Shown: positions 1 through 9,232, counted from the first letter of the stretch. The stretch is 35,629 nucleotides of DNA from Nostoc sp. NMS7 (GCF_017115085.1 NZ_JABXKJ010000063.1:1-35629), one strand, 5' to 3'. Notes: generated from the sequence alone by a model not told the origin. Made by a program: numbers and translations.

Positions 1-143
1 AATCCTCCTGTGTTTGTTATTTTAAGCACTGCATAGCCTTAACTGAACCGTATTGAGTCAAAACCAAGATTTAGCTATTCCTATTGACCTCGTCTACCTC
101 AGGGACTATGTTATGCGGCGATCGCCATTGGTAGATTCCTTTT

Positions 144-437
144 GATGATAACCTGCGCGAAACTAGCCGCTACGATGCTGCTGGGCGTATAATTACCTCC
201 GTTGATAAAGCTGGACGCGAAACGCGCTTTGTTTATGATGATGTCGGTAGGCTAATTGAAACTCTCAATCCAGATTCAACACCAAATAATTGGGATGACA
301 ATACTAAAACTCGTACCGAATATTACAGCGATGGTCTAGTAAAAGCCCAAATTGATGAGCGTGATAATCGCACAGAGTTTCGCTAAGATGCGGTAGGTCG
401 GCAAAATCAGGTAATTTACGCAGATGATACACCTGAG
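144..437 (+). pseudogene. RHS/YD-repeat protein fragment, interrupted
   Basis: One reading frame from about 144 encodes tandem YD repeats: the units YDAAGR, YDDVGRLIE and a third unit ending DAVGRQ are visible. The frame is broken by TAA at 384-386, where the third unit should begin with the Tyr of YD, and it reads on for about 17 more codons. RHS proteins are very large surface or secreted proteins, often polymorphic toxins, and this is only about 98 codons of repeat. No start codon, signal peptide or toxic tip is present. It is a decayed internal piece, probably left by recombination. The repeat identity is clear, but what the parent protein did is not. Confidence 0.75.
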
Positions 438-496
438 CACTTGTGTATATACGGTAGCGCTATAGCGGAGGGGAATGGAAGCGGGTTTCCCTTAAT

Positions 497-520
497 CCCC
501 TCCCCGCAGGCGGGGAGGGG
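497..520. repeat. GC-rich perfect hairpin
   Basis: Arms CCCCTCCCCG (497-506) and CGGGGAGGGG (511-520) are exact inverted copies around a 4-base loop. No T-tract follows on either strand, so it is more likely a dispersed cyanobacterial intergenic repeat than a terminator. The rest of 438-684 shows nothing else except a HIP1 site near 627. Confidence 0.7.
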
Positions 521-684
521 AGACAACGCGCAGCTTTGGCTCTTTGGGGTTCTTCGGGTTTAATAAGTAATCAAGCGGACATAATATAAGTCGCACATCG
601 CGTGATATTTAGTTGTTTCAACCATTGCGATCGCATCCTGTAATATTAGGCTGAATGACTTGACGATCAACAAAAATAAGCATC

Positions 685-1614
685 ATGAGTATTATCGTCT
701 TCGGCAGCATCAATATAGACTTGGTAGCAACAGCACCCCGATTGCCAGTCCCAGGAGAAACGTTGCTAGGAGAAGACTTTTTTCAAGTTTCGGGAGGTAA
801 AGGAGCTAATCAAGCTGTAGCATTAGCAAGATTGGGAATTCCTACCCAAATGGTGGGGCGTGTAGGTGCAGACGGTTTTGGTGTAGAACTTGTCAACAAT
901 TTGCAAGCATCTGGTGTGCAGATTGACAATATTTTCGTGGATAAAACTGTTAGTTCTGGAGTCGCCATCATCGCCGTCAATCATGCGGGTGAAAATCAAA
1001 TTATTGTAATTCCTGGTGCAAATGGATGTGTCAATCAAGAAGATGTCGAACGATTGTCCCATTTATTACCATTAGCTACAGCACTGCTTTTACAATTAGA
1101 AATTCCGATTACTGCCGTGGTTGCAGCCGCTAAAGCCGCCAGAAAAACCAAAATAACCGTAATTCTCGACCCTGCACCCGCCCAATCTGATTTCCCAGAT
1201 GAACTTTACCCGTTAGTGGATATTATCACCCCGAATGAAATTGAAGCAGCGCAGTTAGTGGGTTTTCCGGTGGATGGAGAGGAACAAGCAGCCAAAGCAG
1301 CTGAAGTTTTATTACAACGGGGTGTGAAATGTGCGATCGTTAAACTGGGTGCTAAAGGTGTTTTTTGTGCCACTGCTGAGGAAAAGTTTTTTGTACCCGC
1401 GTTTCCAGTTCATGCGGTTGACACAGTAGCTGCTGGCGATGCTTTTAATGGCGGCTTAACAGCGGCACTTTTTGAAGGACTTTCTTTAGATCAGGCAGTT
1501 GTTTGGGGTGCAGCAGCAGGTGCTTTGGCAACAACAAAACTAGGCGCACAAACTTCGCTACCAGATAGGTTTACATTTGATGCGTTTCTTAGCATCTCTG
1601 AGACTTTAGAATAA
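685..1614 (+). CDS. rbsK: Ribokinase (PfkB family)
   Basis: A 309-residue PfkB-family sugar kinase, the normal ribokinase length. Residues 7-13 (GSINIDL) and the glycine-rich sugar-binding motif GGKGANQA at 37-44 form the N-terminal signature. The C-terminal signature DTVAAGDAFNGG (246-257) holds the anion hole and the catalytic base Asp252. Most ribokinases have DTTGAGD, so the V-A variant is a small departure. Known role: ATP-dependent phosphorylation of D-ribose to ribose 5-phosphate in the cytoplasm. Specificity for ribose over another sugar or nucleoside is inferred from overall similarity. There is no ribose transporter or rbsD beside it, so it appears to be a single-gene unit closed by a terminator at 1679. 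Confidence 0.85.
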   Translation: MSIIVFGSINIDLVATAPRLPVPGETLLGEDFFQVSGGKGANQAVALARLGIPTQMVGRVGADGFGVELVNNLQASGVQIDNIFVDKTVSSGVAIIAVNHAGENQIIVIPGANGCVNQEDVERLSHLLPLATALLLQLEIPITAVVAAAKAARKTKITVILDPAPAQSDFPDELYPLVDIITPNEIEAAQLVGFPVDGEEQAAKAAEVLLQRGVKCAIVKLGAKGVFCATAEEKFFVPAFPVHAVDTVAAGDAFNGGLTAALFEGLSLDQAVVWGAAAGALATTKLGAQTSLPDRFTFDAFLSISETLE

Positions 1615-1678
1615 AGCGCCTTTTGTCAATCAATTAAAATATTCTTAATAATAAGGTGTACCAATCAATGCCAATAAA

Positions 1679-1716
1679 AAGCCCTCAAAACCAGATGAGG
1701 GCTTGGCACTTTTTTC
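1679..1716. terminator. Bidirectional rho-independent terminator
   Basis: AAGCCCTCA (1679-1687) pairs with TGAGGGCTT (1696-1704). A T-run (1710-1715) follows on the plus strand and an A-run (1676-1680) precedes it, giving Ts on the minus strand. It sits between the convergent ribokinase and Tat-protein genes and can serve both. Confidence 0.8.
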
Positions 1717-1738
1717 TTAGATATCGGCTCAATTTATT

Positions 1739-2671
1739 CTAAGCACGAGCAAGCGCAATCTGAGTAGCGTCAAAGTCTTCTAGCCGAGTCATGTTTCCAC
1801 TGTTCTTATCTACGCTATACACAGTATTAGGTGTTTGATACCTCAGCGCTCCAAAGGCGAGGAGTTGACCTGTTCCAGAGCAAACTAAGCTTTGTAAGCC
1901 ATTATTCCATGCTTGACCATTAACTTGCAATTGTCCCAGTCTGATCGGGTTTTTTTGATTTGAATCTAGCTGCACCAGAAATGTATCACCATCGGATTCA
2001 ACTAAAGAGGTATAGAGTTTTCCATCGGGGCATTCAGCTAGATTGCTAACCCGCTCATCCTCCGGGAATTTAACCTTATTAATGAAACTGATCTCTCCTG
2101 TTTGAAGGTTAATATCTACCAATCTGATCGGTGGTGTACCGTTATTCTTACCTACTAGACCGATGAGTCGCCCATCATTAGTACCTAGCAAGCTCCCAAG
2201 CTGTTGATTCTGTTCAAGCCCTGAAACTATCAAAGTTTTTACAGGTGTACTCAAAAATGTAATCCGAGTGGGTGTCGCCTCTTTCCTACTAGTGCTAACA
2301 GGAGTAATGGCTACGACCAGTGTACCATCGCTTAAAGAAGTGAAGCCGCTCAATGTCTCGTTAGACTCTACTAAAGGTGTACTTTTGTTCACAAGTATCT
2401 GAGCTTTTCCTGTGGTTAAGGATTGCAAAACAAGTCCTACAGGCTTAACATCTGTGGCTACATTTTTTGGGGTAATGCTGTTTAATTCGGTGGTGTTTAC
2501 CTCTGGACTATCCGTTTGGTCACTGCTGATAATCGGGCTAGAACCTATACCGATAATTTTTAAATTTGGTGTTTGCCCGAAGGCTTTGTTGGTTTGATAA
2601 CTAAGTCCAGATACTATAGTTCCAGCAAGTGCCAGCTGGCCAAATTTTCGACGTGATAGCTTGTAATTCAT
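1739..2671 (-). CDS. Tat-exported protein of unknown function, possibly beta-propeller
   Basis: A 310-residue protein. It begins with a twin-arginine signal (SRRKFGQLALAG from residue 6) followed by a hydrophobic stretch, so export folded through Tat is likely. The mature part repeatedly shows short motifs such as DGTLVVA, DGRLIGL, CPDGKLYTSL and GQLLAFGALRY, spaced like the blades of a propeller (inference). A GGAG Shine-Dalgarno sits 7 bases before the ATG. It lies 56 bases downstream of the copper-oxidase-like gene on the same strand, so the two are probably co-transcribed and may work together outside the cytoplasm. I recognise no named family. Confidence 0.6.
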   Translation of the reverse strand: MNYKLSRRKFGQLALAGTIVSGLSYQTNKAFGQTPNLKIIGIGSSPIISSDQTDSPEVNTTELNSITPKNVATDVKPVGLVLQSLTTGKAQILVNKSTPLVESNETLSGFTSLSDGTLVVAITPVSTSRKEATPTRITFLSTPVKTLIVSGLEQNQQLGSLLGTNDGRLIGLVGKNNGTPPIRLVDINLQTGEISFINKVKFPEDERVSNLAECPDGKLYTSLVESDGDTFLVQLDSNQKNPIRLGQLQVNGQAWNNGLQSLVCSGTGQLLAFGALRYQTPNTVYSVDKNSGNMTRLEDFDATQIALARA

Positions 2672-2727
2672 ATTTCCACTCCTAGAGTTTAGTTAAAGTG
2701 CAGTGTATTGAACGTAAACGGGTAAGG

Positions 2728-4212
2728 CTAAAATAATTGCGTCCAGGTTGCTACTGAGGGTGTCCCATTGTTGTCACTAATAAAAAGCATGTACCAACCT
2801 GGTGGTGCTATGTTTCGATTGTTTGTTAGTGTGACATTCAGAGAAGTCGCGTTCCGAGAATTAATCGGTACATCCACTAACCTTTGTTCTGTATCGCAGG
2901 AATGGGTGGTCGCCATTGGTCTAATCAGACTAACCCATTTAATATTCCTAGCCTGGGGTGTTTGAATCGTAAATTGCAGCCCGTAGCTCAATGTTTGAGG
3001 AGCTCTCTGAATGATTGGTCGTGACCGCGACATATACGCAGGACTGTAGATTTCTAATCGCAGTTCATTGACTCTCCGTTGAGGATTGCCTCCAGCTGCT
3101 ATTACCCTACCATCTGGCAGGAGCAAGGCGACTGAGTGATATACGCGGGGGACAATTTGTTTAGCTACTGCTGTCCAGGTATTTGTGGCTGGATTGTAGA
3201 TTTCTGCTGGCAGCATTGATTTTGTTGTGTCCTCATTCATTTTGCTACCATTGCAAACAAACACTGTGCGATCGGGCAACAAAACTGCGCTCAGATGCAT
3301 CCGAGCATATTTTAGAAACCTTGATCCTACGTAAGTTGGATTAGTCCGGTTTAGATTTACAATATTCACCCTGGCTGTTGTCGTAGTATCATTACCCCCA
3401 CCCATAATCATCACTTTTTGGTCTTGTGCGGGTGGTAAAAGCACGCTGGCAGCTTGATTACCGAAATCTTGATCTTGCAGCCCTGGCACCAGTTTTTCTG
3501 TGATGGATTGTGTAAATGTCCCCGGCAGGGTTAGTATCCTTGGCGTCACTCCACTGCCGCCCATGTGACCACCTGAATAAAAGATGTTTCCATTACTTAG
3601 GAGAAACAGCTGTGCGTATTGCGGGTATGAACTACTTGTTGGAAAAGCGTTCCAACCATTTGCAAATGTAGAAGAATAAATTTCTGGTTGTCTGTTGAGG
3701 TTGCCATCTTTATCTAATCCAGACACTGCAAGGATACGACCGCTCCCTAGTGTTAACGCAGTAGCATACCACCGGCCATTATTCATTGATGCGTTCTTGA
3801 CCCATTTCTCGGTAATGGGATTAAACATCAGAACAGAGGGTGAACCATAAAATGGGTCATAGCGCAGAGTTCCACCCACAACCATTAACATCCCATCAGG
3901 GGTGAAGGAGTGACCAGCGCAAAAAAGGTCAATAGGTTGATTATTACTATCCAATGGAGGCGCTTGACGGGAAAAGGTTCCCTTGTTTACATCCCAAACC
4001 ACACTGTCATAGGGAGTATTTAACCGAGTGGGATCATTACCTGAGCCACAGAAAAATAATATCTTACCAGTCCGAAGTAGGGCGGCATGTATAGGTAGGA
4101 TTGGAGAACTGTACGGCAATACTTGCCATTTGTCTGTAGTAGCACCCTGAGCTATTAAAGTCCCTAAATCCGTTTCTTCTAGAAGGTTAGTTTTGTTATT
4201 AAGTTGAGTCAC
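2728..4212 (-). CDS. Galactose oxidase-like copper radical oxidase
   Basis: A 494-residue protein made of Kelch-type propeller repeats and a C-terminal early-set domain (galactose oxidase/glyoxal oxidase, DUF1929 type). By alignment to the known fungal motifs, all core residues appear present: Cys98 (DLFCAGHS) and Tyr149 (RWYAT), which would form the thioether cofactor, Tyr358-His359 (PRVYHS), and His437 (THSCDTEQR). Known chemistry of the family: oxidation of primary alcohols or aldehydes with O2, giving H2O2. The substrate is not predictable. The frame opens at GTG 4212 with no good Shine-Dalgarno. No signal peptide is visible, and the frame runs upstream to a TAG with no ATG, which is odd for an enzyme normally secreted. 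The Tat-signal gene follows it. Confidence 0.75.
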   Translation of the reverse strand: MTQLNNKTNLLEETDLGTLIAQGATTDKWQVLPYSSPILPIHAALLRTGKILFFCGSGNDPTRLNTPYDSVVWDVNKGTFSRQAPPLDSNNQPIDLFCAGHSFTPDGMLMVVGGTLRYDPFYGSPSVLMFNPITEKWVKNASMNNGRWYATALTLGSGRILAVSGLDKDGNLNRQPEIYSSTFANGWNAFPTSSSYPQYAQLFLLSNGNIFYSGGHMGGSGVTPRILTLPGTFTQSITEKLVPGLQDQDFGNQAASVLLPPAQDQKVMIMGGGNDTTTTARVNIVNLNRTNPTYVGSRFLKYARMHLSAVLLPDRTVFVCNGSKMNEDTTKSMLPAEIYNPATNTWTAVAKQIVPRVYHSVALLLPDGRVIAAGGNPQRRVNELRLEIYSPAYMSRSRPIIQRAPQTLSYGLQFTIQTPQARNIKWVSLIRPMATTHSCDTEQRLVDVPINSRNATSLNVTLTNNRNIAPPGWYMLFISDNNGTPSVATWTQLF

Positions 4213-4908
4213 TTTATCTACAATTATTCCTACGTAAATTTGATGTTTTTGTTCTTTCTTTCTTTGAGTAATTTCTTTCTAAACTTATATTTTTTTCGGT
4301 TTACTTAGTGTTAAGGTGTGATGTTATTTCTATCAAGATCATGTGAAGTTAGGTTATTAAATAAGTAATTGCACTGAAAAATTTATGCGATATAGTAGCT
4401 AATTAAGCGTTATATTAGGTTTTTGAGGGTAAGGATGAACGATGCTTTTAAATACGACACGTAAACGCACTGAGAAGTCAGAGGGTCGGTTTTCTTTGCT
4501 CAGAACTTCTCCTTCCCTTAGTGACGCTGCACAAATGGAGACGCTGCGCGTAGCCCCCTTCGTCGTCGGAGTATGGTAGCAGTTGCGCCATTGACTATCA
4601 TTAGCTAAAAAATTGTGTTTACGATGTGGATTTTTGACTAGGTTTTAAAGACCACTACTTATTGATAAATAAATGGTTGATCACCTTAACTTTTCAGCAA
4701 TCCTGTTATGTTACATAGGTTACATACATCCAAAGATGTAATTTCCATGACGATTAGCTTAAAGCTGAGACATTTTTTGTAATGAGCATGATACAAAATA
4801 CAGGCAAAGCGTAGTAAAGTAGTAAAACTCAGAGTGAGTTGTAAGCATGGAAACCTACTTAGTTGAAACAGTGGTAATGTCAATCCCTCCCAAAGCCAGA
4901 TTGTCGCC
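4213..4908. other. Intergenic region, no gene seen
   Basis: About 700 bases between divergent genes. Around 4530-4560 lies a short GACGCTGCGCG-containing stretch that resembles dispersed Nostoc repeats. The rest is AT-rich without a supportable gene, hairpin or clear promoter, although promoters for both flanking genes must be here. Confidence 0.5.
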
Positions 4909-5964
4909 ATGAGCAACTCAACTCGGATGGATGAGGAGAAAAATCTCCCAAAGAAAAAGGGCAGAACACTCCCTCCCAAGCTGATCATCTGGCTGGGAAA
5001 GTATGTCTGGACGACTATCTGGCAGATCATGATGTCAAAGCTTGCTCCTAGCAATCAGTCGGGAGCGTATATTCGTCCGAATAGCCAGTTTCGGAAGTTC
5101 ATTGGCACAGAGTTAGGGAATCTCTACCCACCAGCAGAGGGGCGCTACAAACTCTATGTTGGGCTGGGCTGTCCTTGGGCGCACCGAACCCTGGTTGTGC
5201 GATCGCTCAAAAAACTCGAAGCAGTAATATCAGTATGTATCGTCTCTCCTTCTCCCATTGAAGGCGGTTGGATATTTAACCAAGAGGAACAGGGTTGTAG
5301 TACACTAGCTGAATTTTATCAACTGGCAGAACCTGGTTACAGTGGACGCTCTACAGTGCCAGTACTATGGGATAGCCAAACAAAAACTATCGTCAATAAT
5401 GAGAGTTCAGAGATTATTGTGATGCTGAACTCTCAGTTTAACGAGTTCGCCAACAATCCCACACTCGATCTCTACCCAGAAGCACTCAAAGAGAAAATTG
5501 ACTGGTGGAATGAGAAAATTTATCAGGCGGTAAATAACGGTGTGTATCGCTGCGGCTTTGCCCAAACTCAAGAAGCATACAATCAAGCTTGTAATGAACT
5601 GTTCACAACTCTTGATGAGATTGAAATTGCATTGCAGACTAATCGCTATCTGTGCGGAGACAATCTCACACTCGCAGATGTGCGTTTATTCACAACGTTA
5701 TTTCGGTTTGATAGTGCCTATTACGGGTTGTTTAAGTGCAATCGGCGGCGAATTCAAGACTATCAGAATCTAGGAGGTTATCTGCGTGATCTATATCAGC
5801 TTCCAGGTGTTGCTGACACCTGCGATGTCGAGAGTGTGAAGCGGGACTACTACGGGAACCTATTCCCACTCAATCCAGGCGGAATCATTCCCGATGGGCC
5901 TGATATGTCTTATCTTGATCAACCACATGGTCGCGATCGCATCGGCAAAGTGAATGCTTCATAA
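4909..5964 (+). CDS. Glutathionyl-hydroquinone reductase-type glutathione S-transferase
   Basis: 351 residues of the ECM4/YqjG (Xi-class GST) family. The diagnostic CPWAHR motif lies at 88-93, with Cys88 the expected catalytic cysteine. An N-terminal thioredoxin-like half is followed by an all-helical half (about 190-330) with LCGDNLTLADVRLFTTLFRFD-like conservation. Family members reductively remove glutathione from glutathionyl-hydroquinones, with a role in quinone detoxification in the cytosol. The first 50 residues are a basic extension ahead of the conserved core and may not all be translated, since in-frame starts exist further in (Met41 or Met42). The aspartoacylase gene begins 25 bases after its stop, which suggests one transcript. 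Confidence 0.85.
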   Translation: MSNSTRMDEEKNLPKKKGRTLPPKLIIWLGKYVWTTIWQIMMSKLAPSNQSGAYIRPNSQFRKFIGTELGNLYPPAEGRYKLYVGLGCPWAHRTLVVRSLKKLEAVISVCIVSPSPIEGGWIFNQEEQGCSTLAEFYQLAEPGYSGRSTVPVLWDSQTKTIVNNESSEIIVMLNSQFNEFANNPTLDLYPEALKEKIDWWNEKIYQAVNNGVYRCGFAQTQEAYNQACNELFTTLDEIEIALQTNRYLCGDNLTLADVRLFTTLFRFDSAYYGLFKCNRRRIQDYQNLGGYLRDLYQLPGVADTCDVESVKRDYYGNLFPLNPGGIIPDGPDMSYLDQPHGRDRIGKVNAS

Positions 5965-5989
5965 GGTACATTAAGAAGTAGGTGTAATC

Positions 5990-6871
5990 GTGAACCAGAT
6001 TAATCGAGTTGCAATTGTCGGTGGAACTCATGGCAATGAGTTTACAGGGGCTTATCTAATCCAAAAATTTGCCCAGTTTCCCCATCTAATTACTAGACCA
6101 AGTTTTGAGACAGTCAGTCTATTAGCAAATCCTAAGGCTTTTGCCGCCAGGAGGCGATATGTAGAGAAGGATTTAAATCGCTGTTTTCTCAAGCAAGATT
6201 TAGCAGATGCGACTCGGAACAGTTACGAAGAATTGCAAGCTAAATCAATTCAGAACACTCTAATATCAAATGGGGATAAAGCAGATTTCATCTTAGATTT
6301 GCACAGCACTACAGCTAATATGGGTCTGACAATTATTTTGGTAAACAGTCATCCCTTAAACTTGAAATTAGCTGCTTATCTGAGCCAAATTAATCCTTTG
6401 GTGAGGGTTTATCGCTGCTCTTTTAAATCAGTTGAAGAAAACCCATTTGTAAATTCTCTGTGCGAATTAGGCTTTATGATCGAGGTTGGTCCCATTGCCC
6501 AAAGCCTCTTAAAAGCGACGTTGTTCCAACAAACAGAAGAACTTGTTCACACAGTTATGGACTATCTGGAACAATTTAACCAGGGTGAAATTCCATCAAC
6601 TAAAGAAACGTTGATTCTTTATGACCATTTATCTGATGTGGACTATCCAAAAAAACAGGATGGGACAATATTTGGAATGATTCATCCAGAGCTTCAGGAC
6701 AAAGATTATCAAGCCTTGAATCCAGGAGATCCAATTTTTCTAACTTTTGATGATCAAACAATTGTTTATCAGGGAACATCTACCGTTTGGCCGATTTTTA
6801 TTAATGAGGCAGCTTACTACGAAAAGGGAATTGCCATGTGTTTGACTCAGAGACAGCAAATCAATATTTAG
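5990..6871 (+). CDS. Aspartoacylase (N-acyl-aspartate deacylase family)
   Basis: A 293-residue zinc carboxypeptidase-like amidohydrolase of the AspA/ACY2 subfamily (human enzyme 313 residues). Zinc ligands are visible as His14 and Glu17 in GGTHGNEFTG and His105 in LDLHSTT. The substrate-binding Asn63-Arg64 (KDLNR) and the catalytic Glu165 (FMIEVGP) are also in place. It hydrolyses N-acetyl-aspartate or related N-acyl amino acids to the free amino acid and a carboxylate. Which acyl-amino acid is used here is unknown. The start is GTG at 5990, with a purine-rich AAGAAG about ten bases upstream. It sits directly after the GST gene, presumably in one operon. Confidence 0.85.
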   Translation: MNQINRVAIVGGTHGNEFTGAYLIQKFAQFPHLITRPSFETVSLLANPKAFAARRRYVEKDLNRCFLKQDLADATRNSYEELQAKSIQNTLISNGDKADFILDLHSTTANMGLTIILVNSHPLNLKLAAYLSQINPLVRVYRCSFKSVEENPFVNSLCELGFMIEVGPIAQSLLKATLFQQTEELVHTVMDYLEQFNQGEIPSTKETLILYDHLSDVDYPKKQDGTIFGMIHPELQDKDYQALNPGDPIFLTFDDQTIVYQGTSTVWPIFINEAAYYEKGIAMCLTQRQQINI

Positions 6872-6970
6872 TGCTTAGAAGCCCTGAGTCGAAGTCCGAA
6901 ACTTGACTGATAAAGCCCAAAAATAACAGTCTATTTTACGCTTAAAATTGTCCTAATATTTAAACTAATA

Positions 6971-7954
6971 ATGACAACTAAACGACCAGCAAACAAACCA
7001 ATAGCCAGTCTTTCTTTAGATTTGGATAATATTTGGTCTTATCTAAAAAATCAGGGCGCTCCGGGTTGGGAGACTTTCCCATCTTACCTGGATATCGCAG
7101 TACCTCGTTTCTTAGATATTCTCCAGCAATGGGATTTGACAATCACAGTATTCATTGTCGGTCAGGATGCAGCGCTGGAAAAGAATACTAAGGCATTACA
7201 AGCGATCGCGATCGCTGGTCACGAAATTGGCAATCATTCATTTTATCATGATCCTTGGCTACATCTGTATTCAGAGGATGAGATTGAACAAGAGGTGGCC
7301 TTGGCTGAAGAACATATCAAGCGCGTCACTCGTCAACATCCTATCGGTTTTCGAGGGCCTGGATACAGTTTTTCTCCTGCGGTATTGAAAGTCTTAGCAA
7401 GACGGGGATACGAATATGATGCTTCGACTTTTCCCACATTTTTGGGGCCTATAGCACGAGCTTATTATTTAATGACCTGTAAACTGAGCAAGGAAGAACG
7501 CAAGAAACGGGAAGCTCTATTTGGCGGTTTCAAAGACGGTTTGCAGCCTCTAAAAGCTTACCAGTGGCACATGGGTAAGGATAAACTGATTGAGATTCCC
7601 GTTACCACGATGCCAATTTTCAAGGTGCCAATTCACTTCAGTTACATCATGTATCTGAGTACCTTTTCTTCGGAAGTGGCATTACTCTACCTGCGAATTG
7701 CTCTGTGGCTATGTAAACTTACACACGTCCAGCCTTCTTTGCTACTCCATCCTACAGACTTTTTAAGTCAAGAGGATGTGCCAGAACTATCATTCTTTCC
7801 TGGTATGAGCGTTCCCACCTACAAAAAGCTGGCAATAGTGAATAAAAGTTTAGAACTTATATCGAGTCAGTTCAATGTTTTGACTGTTGGACAACACGCC
7901 AAATTCGTAGCCGGCGCCCGTCAACTGCCTGTATTAGTACCTCAAAAGAGGTAA
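6971..7954 (+). CDS. NodB-type polysaccharide deacetylase family protein
   Basis: A 327-residue carbohydrate esterase 4-like protein. Motif 1 is the variant SLDLDN with Asp17 and Asp19. Motif 2 is GNHSFYHD with His89 and His93 as metal ligands. Motif 3 is FRGPGYSF around Arg128. DASTFP at 150 and the late LLLHPTDF complete the fold. The family removes N-acetyl groups from chitin, peptidoglycan or other glycans with a divalent metal. No signal peptide is present, so a cytoplasmic role such as lipid-linked sugar or small-glycan deacetylation is possible. The D-x-D form of motif 1 (rather than DD) groups it with a divergent branch. It is 99 bases after the aspartoacylase and ends in its own terminator. 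Confidence 0.75.
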   Translation: MTTKRPANKPIASLSLDLDNIWSYLKNQGAPGWETFPSYLDIAVPRFLDILQQWDLTITVFIVGQDAALEKNTKALQAIAIAGHEIGNHSFYHDPWLHLYSEDEIEQEVALAEEHIKRVTRQHPIGFRGPGYSFSPAVLKVLARRGYEYDASTFPTFLGPIARAYYLMTCKLSKEERKKREALFGGFKDGLQPLKAYQWHMGKDKLIEIPVTTMPIFKVPIHFSYIMYLSTFSSEVALLYLRIALWLCKLTHVQPSLLLHPTDFLSQEDVPELSFFPGMSVPTYKKLAIVNKSLELISSQFNVLTVGQHAKFVAGARQLPVLVPQKR

Positions 7955-8085
7955 TATCAATCCAATTTGTATCCTTAATTACAAACAAAATAAACTTTGA
8001 CCTGTTTTTGAGAAGGAGAAAAGAGTGTTGGCAAAAAGATAAATTTATTTTTAAAATAGTTACCGATTCTAATGTCTTGATTAAA

Positions 8086-8122
8086 AACCTTTGGTGATAT
8101 CCTTCCCCAGAGGTTATTTTTT
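8086..8122 (+). terminator. Rho-independent terminator after deacetylase gene
   Basis: AACCTTTGG (8086-8094) pairs with CCAGAGGTT (8107-8115) with one G-U pair, then ATTTTTT follows. This is the only clear feature in the 315 bases between 7954 and the next start at 8270. Confidence 0.7.
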
Positions 8123-8269
8123 GAAGATGCGATGTCTAATCAGATTTTTTAATACTTGTCTAGATTTTGAATAACAGCCAGTTCTCTTGAAGGCAGCTGA
8201 CATTTGCTAGCAAGAATGTGTAAAGTAAGTGAGTGCGCTTACTATATTCAATCTTTGAAACATCTATCT

Positions 8270-8509
8270 ATGGCTAGAAAAAATAAACGTCTTTTGCTGC
8301 TAGTTCTTTCCTGTAGTATAACTGGTGTGATTTTAGGAGGTACTGCTGGTTGGGCAGAAAGTAGTCTCTGCTTGGATGACAGTAAGGTTACAAGTGAGTG
8401 TCTAACTCAAAATCCAATCCAAAAAACTATCCAAGGAATGAGTACCGGATTGTTAGCTGGGGCTGGGGCCGCTTTCGGTGCAGTATGGCAGTTACGGCAT
8501 GAAGATTGA
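8270..8509 (+). CDS. Small exported or membrane protein, unknown
   Basis: 79 residues if started at ATG 8270 (MARKNKR). The frame is open 66 bases further upstream, but the basic-then-hydrophobic start typical of a signal peptide begins at this Met. The signal-like segment ends near residue 29 (AGWAES). The mature part has two cysteines (CLDDSK and ECLTQN) and a second hydrophobic stretch, MSTGLLAGAGAAFGAVWQL, near the C-terminus that could span the membrane. A perfect palindromic terminator follows 13 bases after the stop. No known family is recognised. Confidence 0.55.
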   Translation: MARKNKRLLLLVLSCSITGVILGGTAGWAESSLCLDDSKVTSECLTQNPIQKTIQGMSTGLLAGAGAAFGAVWQLRHED

Positions 8510-8522
8510 GCGTGAACTACCA

Positions 8523-8544
8523 CTAACCCGGAGTTCCGGGTTAG
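8523..8544 (+). terminator. Perfect 10-bp hairpin terminator
   Basis: CTAACCCGGA (8523-8532) and TCCGGGTTAG (8535-8544) are exact inverted copies separated by two bases. Only a short T-stretch follows (from 8551), so termination strength is uncertain. Confidence 0.6.
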
Positions 8545-8571
8545 ATTAGGTTTCTGTACTAAAATTCTGAT

Positions 8572-8775
8572 TTATGTGGCTTTGGAAGAATACCGATCTA
8601 TTAATGCACGAGCAAATTTCTGGTGTTGTTCAGCTAGATGTTGAGGAGAGATGAACTGAGCATTGCCCATAAAGCGGTACACCCAGCGACAAAACTCCTC
8701 CAGCGATCGCTCAGGCAATTTAACAATATAATCTATGTAAGTAGGTTTGCTATGTGTCTTATTTATAAGTCTGGG
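8572..8775 (-). pseudogene. C-terminal fragment resembling a WYL-domain regulator
   Basis: A minus-strand frame ending at the TAA at 8574-8572 encodes about 67 residues with no start codon. The stretch VKLPERSLEEFCRWVYRF then GNAQFISPQHL, followed by a helix ending ALIDRY, resembles the end of WYL/WCX regulators, where a Trp-rich helix is followed by V-x-SP-x-x-L. Family assignment is tentative. Upstream, an in-frame TAA at 8776-8778 and unrelated sequence show that the rest of the gene is missing. A HIP1 site lies inside, which agrees with resident cyanobacterial DNA. It appears to be a decayed chromosomal gene. Confidence 0.4.
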
Positions 8776-9232
8776 TTAATCGCCTGGATTGGTGAACGAA
8801 ATAATCAGCTTTTTGGTCACTTACGTTGTTTTATTGACAAAATATTACCCCAGATATACATTGCTGAAACTATTACTGTAAAAGGATTACGATTACAGCC
8901 TTAACGAACAATTTCCCCGTTTCGGCGATCGCTGAGGTTTTCGGGGTTTGTCATAGTGTGCGTTTTGGTGATCGCAGTATTGAAAGTGGCTCATCAAGTC
9001 CAAGCGCGTAACTTTTGGTATCACTGCTCATTTCACCCTTTGCACTATGCTGCCACTATGACCCTATCAAGGTTTGAGGCTTTATTTTCTAATACAAATT
9101 CAAATAATATAGCTAAAACTTGGAAACCAAAGTCGCGTAAGCCTTGCAGCGATTGCTTTCTCCAAGACTGATGATGAAAGAGGGCTAAGTAAAATTTACC
9201 ATTTTTCCCTATTCACGCAACAACGCCTATCG
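8776..9232. other. Intergenic scar region
   Basis: I find no supportable gene. Short plus-strand frames at 8638-8904 and 8956-9171 lack ribosome sites and recognisable motifs. A minus-strand micro-frame of 17 codons (start near 8955, MTNPENLSDRRNGEIVR) is seen but unsupported. The composition shifts to GC-rich at about 9233. Confidence 0.4.

Noticed and set aside
1..684. Possible tRNA or rRNA genes (also checked by eye elsewhere)
   Set aside because: No cloverleaf with a CCA-adjacent acceptor or TTC loop, and no rRNA-like conserved stretch was recognised anywhere in the window. A tRNA search program would be decisive.
4686..5054. 122-codon minus-strand frame
   Set aside because: Largely antisense to the start of the GST gene, with no motif; probably a shadow.
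8931..8955. 17-codon minus-strand micro-ORF MTNPENLSDRRNGEIVR
   Set aside because: It reads cleanly but is very short, contains a HIP1 site, and has no ribosome site or downstream gene.
8638..9171. Plus-strand frames of 88 and 71 codons
   Set aside because: No family resemblance. The first is antisense to a recognisable regulator fragment, and neither has a good start site.
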